From: Treponema sp.
GTDB taxonomy: Bacteria; Spirochaetota; Spirochaetia; Treponematales; Breznakiellaceae
Length of the DNA: 46,393 nt
Assembly: GCA_009781915.1 (NCBI GenBank)
Contig: WQUW01000006.1
Span: 1 to 46,393, forward strand
Direction: 5' to 3'
The notes below the pieces were generated by a model. The model had not been told where the DNA came from. It made no database searches and worked only from the letters and a program-made list of their open reading frames with translations. Shown one piece after another: positions 32,269 to 40,382 of the stretch; position 1 is the first letter of the stretch, and the number at the start of each line of letters is the position of its first letter. Position numbers and translations under genes: made by a program.

Positions 32269-32526
32269 ATGGCACGTAAACGGGGCGGCTCAGGCGCGAA
32301 AAACGGACGGGACTCTAACCCCCAGTACTTGGGCGTCAAGGTGTTTGGCGGGACTGCGGTAAGGGCCGGTTCTATCATTGTGCGCCAGCGGGGAACCAAT
32401 ATCCATCCGGGGCCCAATGTGGGCTGCGGGGGGGATTATACCCTTTTTGCCCTTAAAGACGGAATGGTTTCCTTTATTCAGCGCCGGGGCCGGAAAATGG
32501 CCGCGGTTATTCCGGCAGGGGAATAG
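32269..32526 (+). CDS. rpmA: 50S ribosomal protein L27
   Basis: From ATG 32269 (GGAGG upstream) the protein is 85 residues and begins [17 protein letters not shown], the normal mature L27 N-terminus. A stop codon at 32245 and no ATG or GTG in between rule out a longer leader. It contacts the peptidyl-transferase centre. Confidence 0.95.
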   Translation: MARKRGGSGAKNGRDSNPQYLGVKVFGGTAVRAGSIIVRQRGTNIHPGPNVGCGGDYTLFALKDGMVSFIQRRGRKMAAVIPAGE

Positions 32527-32590
32527 GGATTACGGGTGGAGACCGGGAATTGCGTTCGCTGTCTCCGCATTGCACGGCAAATTAGGATGT

Positions 32591-33613
32591 ATGCAGAAGT
32601 TTGCCGATGAAGCGCTTATCGAAGTATCCTCAGGCGGCGGCGGGAACGGCTGTGTGGCGTTCCGGCGGGAAAAGTATGTCCCCAAGGGCGGGCCTTCCGG
32701 CGGCGATGGCGGCCGGGGCGGCGATGTGATTTTTTCAGTCCGCCGGAACCTGCGTACCCTTGCCCATTTGAAGTACAAGCAGAGCTTTAAGGCCGAAAAC
32801 GGGCGGGACGGCGAAGGCAAAGGCTGTTATGGCCGCAACGGGGAACACATAACTGTTTTCCTGCCGCCGGGTTCGGTTGTCAAAGACGCGAAAAGCGGGG
32901 AACTTGTCCGGGATTTCGGCAAGGACGAAAGCGATTTCCTCTTTCTGAAAGGGGGAAACGGCGGATGGGGGAACATTCACTTCAAATCATCGGTCAATCA
33001 GGCCCCGCGAAAGGCCCTGCCGGGAAAACCGGGGGAAAAGCGCAGTCTGCGGGTAGAACTGCAAATGCTGGCGGACGTGGGCCTTGTGGGGTTCCCCAAT
33101 GCCGGAAAATCTTCCCTTCTGGACGCCTTTACCAACGCCCGCCCCAAGGTAGCGCCGTACCCCTTTACCACCAAAATACCCAACCTTGGGGTTCTTACTC
33201 TGGGCGGCGGGCATGAGGACTCAAAAGACATTATCATTGCCGATATACCGGGGCTTATCGAGGGGGCCTCTCAGGGGCTTGGGCTGGGAATCCGTTTTTT
33301 AAAGCATATTTCCCGCACGGCGGTTCTGGCGTTTCTTGTAGACATTGGGGAGGACAATTTTCTGGAGGCTTTTGACATACTGCACCGGGAACTACAGGAA
33401 TTTTCCCCGGAACTGACGGCGAAAAAGCGCATTATCGCCGCCACCAAGCTGGACATGGAAATTTCCGGCGTTCCCGTCCGGCAAAGGCTGGAGGAACTCA
33501 AAAAAAAGTACCAGAAAGAGCAGGTTACCGGGATTTCTGTTTTCTCAGGCGAGGGCATGGCGGAATTCGCCCTGCGCTTAGGCTCATTGGTTCAGGAGGA
33601 CGCGCGCGCTTGA
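32591..33613 (+). CDS. obgE: GTPase ObgE
   Basis: ATG 32591 gives a standard 340-residue Obg; the ORF-track extension is spurious. Residues 1-158 form the glycine-rich Obg fold (SSGGGGNGCVAFRREKYVPK). The GTPase domain has G1 VGFPNAGKSSL, G3 DIPGLIEGA and G4 TKLDME. The extra C-terminal OCT domain is absent. It acts in ribosome assembly and stress control. The stop overlaps the TTG start of the next gene (TTGA). Confidence 0.95.
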   Translation: MQKFADEALIEVSSGGGGNGCVAFRREKYVPKGGPSGGDGGRGGDVIFSVRRNLRTLAHLKYKQSFKAENGRDGEGKGCYGRNGEHITVFLPPGSVVKDAKSGELVRDFGKDESDFLFLKGGNGGWGNIHFKSSVNQAPRKALPGKPGEKRSLRVELQMLADVGLVGFPNAGKSSLLDAFTNARPKVAPYPFTTKIPNLGVLTLGGGHEDSKDIIIADIPGLIEGASQGLGLGIRFLKHISRTAVLAFLVDIGEDNFLEAFDILHRELQEFSPELTAKKRIIAATKLDMEISGVPVRQRLEELKKKYQKEQVTGISVFSGEGMAEFALRLGSLVQEDARA

Positions 33614-34851
33614 AACTCGCGATACTAGGAGGCAGTTTTAACCCCGTTCACATAGGGCATCTTTTTCTGGCGGAGGCGGCGCTTACGGGCCTTGGCTACG
33701 ACCGGATCATCCTTATCCCCGCCTTCAAGTCCCCTTTTAAGGCCGGCGTTGAAGGGGCGTCCCCGCAAGACCGCATGGATATGCTCACTTCTTCCATTCC
33801 GGGGGATCCCCGCCTGACGGTCGATGACTGCGAAATACGCCGGCAGGGGGTTTCCTTTACCATCGACACCATCCACGAGATTATTTCCCGCTACCAGCCG
33901 GAGGGAAAGCCGGGCCTTATACTTGGGGACGACCTTGCTTCCACCTTTGGTCAGTGGCAAAAGCCCGCAGAAATAGCGGAACTGGTTGATATTATTATCG
34001 CCCGCAGAATTTCGGGCCCCGAAAGCTCCCCCCTTGCCAATTTTCCGTATCCGCACAAAGCCTTGGATAACGAAATTATGAACGTGTCCTCGCAGACGGT
34101 TCGGGAAAAAATACAGTCGGGCGGGAACTGGCGCTATCTTGTGCCTCCTGGAGCCCGGTATCTTATTGAAGACCGCCTTCTGTACGGATATGCCGCAGGC
34201 ACGGCGGATGCTGGCGGCATGGCGGACGCCGCAGGCACGGCGAGTCCTTCTCCTGACAAAACCGGGGCGGCGGCCCTTGCCGAGACTATCGCGCGTGTCG
34301 AAAACGCCGCCCGCAGGGTGTTAAGCGCTTCCCGGTTCACTCATTCCCGGAATACCGCCCTGTTCGCGTGGGACCTCTGCCGCCGCTTCGATCTGGACGC
34401 CTCCAAAGGATACCTTGCCGGGATTGCCCACGATTTATGCAAGTACATGGGAGAGAAGGAACTTGTCCGCTTGGCCCATGCTGACGGCGGGGGTTCGTCA
34501 AAACTGGAAAAGGAAAAGCCGGGCCTGTTGCACGCGAGGGCGGCGGCGGTACTGCTTAGGAAAAAGTACGGCGTTACCGACCCCGACATTATCGAGGCGA
34601 TACGCTCCCACACCACCGCGAGCCCGGACATGGGGAGCTTGGCGAAAGCGGTGTATGTGGCGGACAAAATCGAGGTTTCCCGGAGCGGGGTTGACCCCGC
34701 TTTAAGGGATTTGGGCCGCAGCGCCGATTTGGACACGCTTTTCCGGGAGGTTTTTAACAACACCGTGGCCCGCCTAAGGTCACGGGAGGTTAACCTTTCC
34801 TATGGAACCAAGAGGCTTTTAGCGGCAATGCACAAGAGGAATAACTCATGA
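33610..34851 (+). CDS. nadD: NadD-YqeK fusion: nicotinate-nucleotide adenylyltransferase plus HD hydrolase
   Basis: This 413-residue protein starts with TTG overlapping the obgE stop. Residues 1-195 are NadD (LGGSFNPVHIGHLFLAE, ISRYQPEGKPGLILGDD, and the SSQTVREKI motif), which adenylates nicotinate mononucleotide in NAD synthesis. A linker of about 25 Ala/Gly-rich residues follows. Residues about 225-410 are a YqeK-type HD domain (SRFTHSRNTALFAWDL, AGIAHDLCKYMG, IRSHTTASPDM, VADKIE) expected to hydrolyse dinucleoside tetraphosphates. In many bacteria nadD and yqeK are adjacent separate genes; here they are joined. Confidence 0.9.
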   Translation: MKLAILGGSFNPVHIGHLFLAEAALTGLGYDRIILIPAFKSPFKAGVEGASPQDRMDMLTSSIPGDPRLTVDDCEIRRQGVSFTIDTIHEIISRYQPEGKPGLILGDDLASTFGQWQKPAEIAELVDIIIARRISGPESSPLANFPYPHKALDNEIMNVSSQTVREKIQSGGNWRYLVPPGARYLIEDRLLYGYAAGTADAGGMADAAGTASPSPDKTGAAALAETIARVENAARRVLSASRFTHSRNTALFAWDLCRRFDLDASKGYLAGIAHDLCKYMGEKELVRLAHADGGGSSKLEKEKPGLLHARAAAVLLRKKYGVTDPDIIEAIRSHTTASPDMGSLAKAVYVADKIEVSRSGVDPALRDLGRSADLDTLFREVFNNTVARLRSREVNLSYGTKRLLAAMHKRNNS

Positions 34852-36071
34852 AAAAAGGCAAATTCGATTCCAGCGTCCTGCTTCTCGCGCTTATTGTCGC
34901 GCTTGTTGGCGGGGGTGTCGTGCTCGCTGTCCAGTCCTTTCAGTTTGACCCGATAGAACGGGCCGTGGCCGGGGACAGCGTGATAAATACCCTTTTTGTC
35001 ATAGAAAAGGACGGCAGGCCCTTCTCTTCGTATGTCCTTATGTTTTACCCCGCCACCCGGCGCGCCGCCGTTTTTGACGTTCCCGGCTCCATTGGCGGGG
35101 TGCTGCAGCGCGTTAACCGGGTAGACCGGATTGACGCCGTATACGATCCCGGAAGAATCGCCCCTTTCAAAAATGAAATCGAGCGGCTTTTGGGAATAGA
35201 GATACCGTTTTCTTTCGTCATGACCCTTGAAAATTTGGGCAAGATAACAGACCTTATGCGGGGCGTGGAGGTGTTTATTCCTTCCGCCGTAAGCGATTTT
35301 CACTACGGGCATATTTTGTTTCCGTCGGGAAGGGTTTTTCTGGACGGCGACAAAGCCAGAGTGTATGTGACGTATGAACTGCCCTACGAAAGCGCCGAGT
35401 TGGTCAGCGCCCGCCGGCATCAATTTTTTATGAGTTTTTTAAGGCGGCTAGGGGAGCAGAACCAGTATTTGGGAAACCCGCAGGTCGCCCGGCTCTTTCA
35501 TTCCCTGTTTGAAAGCGGGACAAACCGGCGCCTGCGAGCACGGCTTTTTGACGAAATCGCCAGAGTCAACATTGACAGGGCCAGTATTCAGACCGTGCGG
35601 GGGGATGTCCGGGAGGTTTCCGGGCAGGAACTGCTGTTCCCCCATTGGAACGGTAGCCTTATCAGGGAAGTCGTTAGCCATACCATGAAAACGCTTTCGC
35701 AAACCGCCGAAAGCGGTATGGTTGACAGGGTTTTTACCGTGGAAGTTTTGAACGGAACCACCGTTACCGGGCTTGCCGGACGCACGGCGGAAATTCTTGA
35801 AGACTTTGGGTACAACGTCATTTTTATCGGCAACGCTGACCGCAATGATCACGACAGAACCCTTATTATTGACCGGTCGGGGCACGAGGAAATGGCGAGG
35901 GTCTTTGGGGGCGTTATTCGCAGCAGGAACATTCTTTTCGATTCCCAAAACCAGCACACTGCCGGACAGCACCTTGCCGGAATCGATCTCGCCGTTCAAA
36001 ATTTCGCGCACCGTTCGGACTTTATTCTTATTCTCGGAAGGGACTTTAATGGACGATACGTTACAAACTGA
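34848..36071 (+). CDS. LytR-CpsA-Psr (LCP) family protein with LytR_C domain
   Basis: A 407-residue protein with an N-terminal membrane helix (about 9-28), an extracytoplasmic LCP-like domain (about 45-215) and a LytR_C domain near 290-385 (VEVLNGTTVTGLAGRTAEIL). LCP enzymes attach polymers to the cell wall. Here the family's R-x-D active-site segment is replaced by RPFSSYVLMF and the PRD-type motif by DVPGSIG. The later ARRHQFF segment is recognisable. Catalysis is therefore doubtful. It overlaps nadD by four bases (ATGA) and rsfS by 23. Confidence 0.8.
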   Translation: MKKGKFDSSVLLLALIVALVGGGVVLAVQSFQFDPIERAVAGDSVINTLFVIEKDGRPFSSYVLMFYPATRRAAVFDVPGSIGGVLQRVNRVDRIDAVYDPGRIAPFKNEIERLLGIEIPFSFVMTLENLGKITDLMRGVEVFIPSAVSDFHYGHILFPSGRVFLDGDKARVYVTYELPYESAELVSARRHQFFMSFLRRLGEQNQYLGNPQVARLFHSLFESGTNRRLRARLFDEIARVNIDRASIQTVRGDVREVSGQELLFPHWNGSLIREVVSHTMKTLSQTAESGMVDRVFTVEVLNGTTVTGLAGRTAEILEDFGYNVIFIGNADRNDHDRTLIIDRSGHEEMARVFGGVIRSRNILFDSQNQHTAGQHLAGIDLAVQNFAHRSDFILILGRDFNGRYVTN

Positions 36072-36447
36072 AAGCGAACCCTCGCTTGCCCTTATGCTGG
36101 GGAAGCTGCTGGAAGACCACCACGGCGGTGATGTAGTGGTCATGGATATGAGGCAGCTCAACTTCTGGACGGACTTTTTTGTCATTGCTACGGCGACAAG
36201 CAGCACCCACCTCGCGGGGCTGGAACGGCACATCAAAGAGTTTGCCAAGGAGAAAGACGTGGAAATCCTGCACCGTTCAAGAAGGCCCAAGAGCGGCGCG
36301 GAACAACAGCCCGACGAATGGTGCCTTTTGGATTTGGGAACAATCGTTGTCCACCTTATGAGCGCCAAAAGCCGTTCTTTTTTCGAGCTGGAACGGCTTT
36401 GGAGCGCCGCCCCCCTTGTCTACCGGGCCGAAAGCCCAAGGTTTTAA
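36049..36447 (+). CDS. rsfS: Ribosomal silencing factor RsfS
   Basis: The real start is ATG 36049 (GGAAGG upstream), giving 132 residues and overlapping the LCP gene by 23 bases. Family features are GGDVVVMDMRQLNFWTDFFVIATATSSTHL and DEWCLLDLGTIVVHLMS. RsfS binds L14 and blocks subunit joining under poor conditions. The nadD-LCP-rsfS neighbourhood is widely conserved. Confidence 0.93.
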   Translation: MDDTLQTESEPSLALMLGKLLEDHHGGDVVVMDMRQLNFWTDFFVIATATSSTHLAGLERHIKEFAKEKDVEILHRSRRPKSGAEQQPDEWCLLDLGTIVVHLMSAKSRSFFELERLWSAAPLVYRAESPRF

Positions 36448-36488
36448 GGGTAACGCGGCGGGCTCCTAGCCCCTAACGGTTTTCCGGC

Positions 36489-36845
36489 TCATTCGTCAAA
36501 ATCGTCGTAGTCCACATCTTCTTCGTAGTCGTAGTCGTCGTCCTCGTCTTCATAGTCGTCGTCGTCAAAGTCGTCGTCGTCGTCATCGAAGTCGTCTTCA
36601 AAGTCTTCGTCCATGTCGTCGAAGCTCTCGTCTTCGTCCATATCGTCCTCCACATCGCCGTCTTCATCATCAAGGAAAAAGACAGGTGAAAGGGCTGACG
36701 GAAGACCCTCCTCCTGCCTGCCGTAAGGGTCGAACCCGGCGCCCGCTGAATAATCGTCCCCAAGGGGCACTAGCGAAAGCTGGGGCAACAGCGCCGCGTT
36801 GGGCAGCGTGTGCGCGTGGTCATGCATGGTATCATCCGGAACCAT
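36489..36845 (-). CDS. Acidic Asp/Glu/Tyr-rich protein
   Basis: A 118-residue protein from ATG 36845 with GGAG upstream; the ORF-track start is 15 codons longer. The first 60 residues are ordinary (LPNAALLPQLSLVPLGDD, GFDPYGRQEEGLPSALSPVFFLDDEDGD). The last 55 or so are almost only Asp, Glu, Tyr and Phe. No membrane segment or signal is present. Such acidic tails occur in nucleic-acid mimics, metal-binding proteins or chaperone partners; the function is unknown. The tail is encoded by gac/gat-type triplet tracts prone to slippage. It is convergent with rsfS. Confidence 0.7.
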   Translation of the reverse strand: MVPDDTMHDHAHTLPNAALLPQLSLVPLGDDYSAGAGFDPYGRQEEGLPSALSPVFFLDDEDGDVEDDMDEDESFDDMDEDFEDDFDDDDDDFDDDDYEDEDDDYDYEEDVDYDDFDE

Positions 36846-36885
36846 AGTATTCTCCAAAAAACGAATTTTTATTGGTTTCTTTATG

Positions 36886-36915
36886 AACATAAAGGACGAA
36901 TTAAGTATTTGTCAA
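36886..36915 (-). promoter_or_regulatory. Promoter of the acidic-protein gene
   Basis: On the minus strand a perfect TTGACA (36915-36910) and TATGTT (36891-36886) are 18 bases apart, about 40 bases before the start codon. Confidence 0.55.
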
Positions 36916-36972
36916 CAGGTTTCCTCCGCCAATTCACATTTTTTTCCCTATTTTTTTATGGTTTTGTCCGGT

Positions 36973-36978
36973 TATAAT
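36973..36978 (+). promoter_or_regulatory. Possible -10 box upstream of ispE
   Basis: A perfect TATAAT lies 11 bases before the ispE ATG; no -35 box is recognisable in the T-rich stretch before it. If used, the transcript would have almost no leader. Confidence 0.35.
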
Positions 36979-36989
36979 GGGAATGGCGT

Positions 36990-37940
36990 ATGAAAGAAAA
37001 AACGGCGCGGGTTTGCGGTATCCAGGCCCCCTGCAAGATAAATCTGCACCTCTGTATAGGGGAAAAACGGCCCGATGGCTTCCATGACGTGGCAAGCGTT
37101 TTCGCGGCCCTTGCCCTGTCCGATACCCTGCGCTTTGAGCGTGCCGGGCCACAGGGGGTAAGCGTCCTTGATGTGAACTGCCGCAGGCCGTGCGGGGCAA
37201 TTCCGCCGGAAGACAACCTTGTGTTAAAAGCGGCTGCTCTTTTCCGGGAGCGCACCGGCTTTGCTGGCGGCCTGCGTATCCGGCTGGACAAGCGTGTGCC
37301 CGTTGGGGCGGGGCTGGGGGGGGGCTCTTCTAACGCGGCATCGACCCTATTGGCCCTGAACGCCCTTGCCGGGGCGCCCCTTTCTGGAAATGAGCTTACG
37401 GAGTTGTCCGCCACGCTGGGCAGCGATGTCCCGTTTTTCCTTGCAGGCGGGGCCGCTTTTGTAAGCGGGCGGGGCGAAGTGGTAGAGCCTGTCAAGGCCC
37501 CCGCGGGGTTATGGGTTGTCCTTGTAAAGCCGCCTTTTTCCAGCGATACGAAAACGGCATACCGGCTTCTTGACGAGGCTAGAGAACACGGATGCTGCCG
37601 GGAGCCGGGCCGGGAGCAGGCTACGCACGCGCCGTCCAAGGACGTGCTAATCCGGTCTTTGGAGGGCGGCCCCGGAACATGGCCGTTTTACAATGATTTT
37701 TTGCCGCTTTTCCTGCGGGAAGACGGGGCGGAGGCCGACGCGTACCGGGCAATTCTGGAAGGTCTGCGGCAGGCGGGCGCTTCCTTCGCGGGGCTTTCCG
37801 GCTCCGGTTCCTGCTGTTTTGGAGTGTTTGTTACGGAGAAAATGGCAAAAAATGCCGAAAAAGAGCTTAAGGGAGCGAAAAATGACGTGAATTTGACTTT
37901 TTTTCTTGCACGAAAGGCCAAAATCGTATTAGAATACTAG
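36990..37940 (+). CDS. ispE: 4-diphosphocytidyl-2-C-methyl-D-erythritol kinase
   Basis: This 316-residue GHMP kinase belongs to the non-mevalonate isoprenoid pathway. Motifs are APCKINLHL with the catalytic Lys, the ATP loop PVGAGLGGGSSNAAST, and LGSDVPFFL with the catalytic Asp. The C-terminal GLSGSGSCCFGVF is motif 3. A Cys/Arg-rich insert near residues 192-210 makes it slightly longer than usual. It is followed by spoVG, an order seen in several bacteria. Confidence 0.93.
   Translation: MKEKTARVCGIQAPCKINLHLCIGEKRPDGFHDVASVFAALALSDTLRFERAGPQGVSVLDVNCRRPCGAIPPEDNLVLKAAALFRERTGFAGGLRIRLDKRVPVGAGLGGGSSNAASTLLALNALAGAPLSGNELTELSATLGSDVPFFLAGGAAFVSGRGEVVEPVKAPAGLWVVLVKPPFSSDTKTAYRLLDEAREHGCCREPGREQATHAPSKDVLIRSLEGGPGTWPFYNDFLPLFLREDGAEADAYRAILEGLRQAGASFAGLSGSGSCCFGVFVTEKMAKNAEKELKGAKNDVNLTFFLARKAKIVLEY
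37906..37935 (+). promoter_or_regulatory. Possible spoVG promoter inside ispE
   Basis: TTGCAC (37906-37911), an 18-base spacer and TAGAAT (37930-37935) lie at the very end of ispE, 47 bases before the spoVG ATG. Confidence 0.4.
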
Positions 37941-37982
37941 TGCGTGACATTTTCAGAATGCAACAAAGGAAGGGGAGACGCC

Positions 37983-38264
37983 ATGGAAATTACAGACATT
38001 CGGATTCGCAGAGTGGTAGGGGAAGGAAAGCTGAGAGCATATGTAACGATTACATTTGACGACTGCTTTGTGATTCACAATGTGAAAATCATCGAGGGAA
38101 AGAGCGGGGTCTTTATCGCCATGCCGAGCCGAAAAACAAGGGTAGGGGAGTACAAGGATGTAGCTCACCCCATTAGCCCTGAGTTCCGGGCGGAGCTTCA
38201 AAAAACGATATTGGACAGGTACGACATGGGAAACGGCGAGGACGATCAGACTCTGGAGATATAG
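37983..38264 (+). CDS. spoVG: SpoVG family DNA/RNA-binding regulator
   Basis: The start at ATG 37983 (GGAAGGGGAG upstream) gives a 93-residue Spo[34 protein letters not shown] and [21 protein letters not shown] are the family blocks. SpoVG proteins bind nucleic acid and regulate varied processes in spirochaetes and Firmicutes. The C-terminus after ILDRY is short and acidic. Confidence 0.93.
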   Translation: MEITDIRIRRVVGEGKLRAYVTITFDDCFVIHNVKIIEGKSGVFIAMPSRKTRVGEYKDVAHPISPEFRAELQKTILDRYDMGNGEDDQTLEI

Positions 38265-38358
38265 CGCCGCCACCCTCGACAGCGCCCGCCCTGCCGCGCA
38301 CAGCCTTTCCCGAACAGCCGTGGAGGACTCATGCCCTCTGCGGAGCCCCCCGATAATG

Positions 38359-38401
38359 CCCCGCCGGGCACTAGGCCAGAGGCTCATGCGCGGCGGCGGG
38401 G
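38359..38401. repeat. Palindromic repeat element, copy B
   Basis: CCCCGCCG...CGGCGGGG flanks taggccagaggctcatgcgcg. The 21-base core (38372-38392) is the reverse complement of 46231-46251 with one mismatch. It lies in the 179-base gap between spoVG and the PAP2-like gene, whose rest shows only GC-rich sequence and a lone TTGACA (38407-38412). Confidence 0.65.
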
Positions 38402-38443
38402 ACTCCTTGACAAAAAACCGTATTCAGGGGATTGTTAATACCG

Positions 38444-38926
38444 ATGTACACTGTAAAATGGATCGAATCCTTGCGGGCTTTTTTCGCCAACCCCATCATT
38501 TTGTCCGCCCTGACAAGCTGGTTTTTGTCGCAGCTTATAAAGGGGATAATCGCGCTCCTGCAGGTGCGTAAGCGCAGCGCTCTGGAGATTTTGGAGACAC
38601 TCGTCTGGCGTACCGGGGGAATGCCCTCAAGCCACGCCGCAGTGGTGGGAGCTATGACGGCGGCCGTGGGCTTTAACGAGGGGATTGGCTCCAATCTCTT
38701 CGCCGTGTCCCTTTTTGTCGCCATGGTAGTCATGCGTGACGCGATGGGAGTGCGCCGCTCTTCGGGACTGCAGGCGCGGGCCCTTAACGTGCTGGGCAAG
38801 CAGACGGCGGAAAAGACGGGCATTGAATTCCATCCCGTAAAAGAGATTAAGGGCCACGCCCCTCTGGAGGTAATCGCGGGCGCGTTATTGGGCGTTTTCA
38901 TCGCCGCCGCCTACGCATGGCTGTAG
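38444..38926 (+). CDS. Divergent PAP2 (DUF212) family membrane protein
   Basis: A 160-residue protein from ATG 38444 (a TTG four codons earlier is possible). It has hydrophobic segments and the family core TGGMPSSHAAVVGAMTAA, VVMRDAMGVRRSSG and IKGHAPLEVIAGALLG. This divergent branch of the PAP2 phosphatase superfamily is of unknown substrate, perhaps a lipid or isoprenoid phosphate. It ends seven bases before the unknown membrane protein that leads the Rnf-like operon. Confidence 0.87.
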   Translation: MYTVKWIESLRAFFANPIILSALTSWFLSQLIKGIIALLQVRKRSALEILETLVWRTGGMPSSHAAVVGAMTAAVGFNEGIGSNLFAVSLFVAMVVMRDAMGVRRSSGLQARALNVLGKQTAEKTGIEFHPVKEIKGHAPLEVIAGALLGVFIAAAYAWL

Positions 38927-38933
38927 GGCTCCC

Positions 38934-40382
38934 GTGTTCCGCGGCTTCCCCGTTGTTCCCGTGGCGGCGTCCGTACTTTGCGGGGCCGTGGCGTTCCTGC
39001 TTTTCAAGTTAAACCTTCCCTCCGATTTCGGCCCCGGCGGGGGCTTTGCCGTCCTCGTGTTCGATGAAACACAGGACGACCGCCATATCCGGGAAACGCT
39101 CGCCTTTGGGGGGCTGGACGGCCTTATTTCCAAATCGTCCCAGAACGTTCCCATAGACGATTTCGGCTCCCTGCGCATGGTTCCTCTGGATACCTTCCGG
39201 GACGCCATCGAGCCCTTCGACCCCAGGGACACCGGGTACGCCGGACGGCTGAAAAGCTTTTTCGTACAGGACGGGCAGCGTTTTTTTTTCCTCCCCGTTG
39301 ACAGCGCCCGCGCGGGCAGCGCCGCCAGCCTGGACAGGCAGGTCGCCGCCCTTTTACCCGGCGTACCGTTTACCCTCGCGCTCCCCGGTGAAAGGCCGCC
39401 CCCTCTCCGCTATTTCCCGCTGCTGGTCGCCGCGAGCCTGGCCGCCCTGTGCGTTTCCCGCCACAGGCGGTTTTTCGCCCTGGGACTTGCCGCGCTGCCG
39501 GCCCTCGCCTATAGCGGCCCGTTCGCCTTTCCCCTCGCCGCCGCCCTGTGCGCCGTTCAGGAACTGCTTAGGGAGCCCGTGGGGGAACTCGCCGCCGCCC
39601 GCCGCTACGGACGCCGCGATTACGCCGGCTACGGCTTTGCCGGACTGTGGGAAAAACTTACCCCCTTCAGGCTAAACTGCCTTCTAGCCCTGCTGTTTAC
39701 CGGGCTTTTCGCCCTTTTTTCCGCCCTTGCCGGGCTTTCCCCCGTCCTTACGGCGGCGGCCCTTGCAGCTTTGTGCCTTCCACGCGCTCTGGCCTTCCGC
39801 CATGACTCGCGGCCGGCAGGGGAACGCCGCAGGCTCCCGTTTACCCCCGCTCCGATGACCCCCTTCAGGGCGCGGACATTTTCGCTTTTCCCCGTATTAC
39901 TGCCTTTTGGCCTTGCCTCGGCATTGGCGGTTTTTTTGCCCGCCGTTGTGCCCGGCAATTCCCCTTCGACCCAAAACGAATCCCCGCTTAACCTTGCCTA
40001 CCTTGTAAGCGCCGAAGAATACTACCAGCATACCGAATTTCAACTGCTTTTTTCGTTCTCCCGGCTGGATTGGGGCCCTGAAGCCGGTCAGTGGCCCCTT
40101 ATTCAAGAACCGTTTCTGCGCTATTATTTGGGAGAGGACGGACTAATTGCGGGAGCGGCGGACAGCGCCGTAAGTTTTCAGGCGGCCCCTCCCTTTCCGC
40201 TGGAAAAGCTTACGCGCTTTCTGCTACACTATGACAGTACCCCGAACCGCGGGTTTCAAGCGCCGGGGGCTTTTTTATTCACGGCAAAGGAATTGATGTT
40301 GGCAGCTATGATTTTAACAGCATGGGCGCTGGACTTGTTTCAACAGGCGCTACGGACACGGCGGGGGAGGCCCCTCTCTTGA
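38934..40382 (+). CDS. Unknown membrane protein leading the Rnf-like operon
   Basis: A 482-residue protein, GTG start, with no recognised family. It has an N-terminal helix (about 7-25), a soluble segment (30-155, with FAVLVFDETQDDRHIRETLAFGG and FFVQDGQRFFFLPVDS), and two or more helices near 160-215. A basic Arg/Tyr-rich loop (ARRYGRRDYAGYGF) follows, then paired helices near 245-285, a helix near 330-350, a second soluble segment (360-440) and a final helix near 450-470. The stop overlaps the TTG start of the RnfC-like gene (TTGA), so it is translationally coupled to that complex. It could be an accessory or replacement subunit, which is inferred only from position. Confidence 0.75.
   Translation: MFRGFPVVPVAASVLCGAVAFLLFKLNLPSDFGPGGGFAVLVFDETQDDRHIRETLAFGGLDGLISKSSQNVPIDDFGSLRMVPLDTFRDAIEPFDPRDTGYAGRLKSFFVQDGQRFFFLPVDSARAGSAASLDRQVAALLPGVPFTLALPGERPPPLRYFPLLVAASLAALCVSRHRRFFALGLAALPALAYSGPFAFPLAAALCAVQELLREPVGELAAARRYGRRDYAGYGFAGLWEKLTPFRLNCLLALLFTGLFALFSALAGLSPVLTAAALAALCLPRALAFRHDSRPAGERRRLPFTPAPMTPFRARTFSLFPVLLPFGLASALAVFLPAVVPGNSPSTQNESPLNLAYLVSAEEYYQHTEFQLLFSFSRLDWGPEAGQWPLIQEPFLRYYLGEDGLIAGAADSAVSFQAAPPFPLEKLTRFLLHYDSTPNRGFQAPGAFLFTAKELMLAAMILTAWALDLFQQALRTRRGRPLS

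Noticed and set aside
32378-32590. 71-codon extension of obgE
   Set aside because: It overlaps rpmA in another frame, and Obg normally begins at the ATG at 32591.
36473-36763. 96-codon Thr-rich minus-strand ORF
   Set aside because: Frame-shifted reading of the Asp/Glu triplet tract of the acidic protein.
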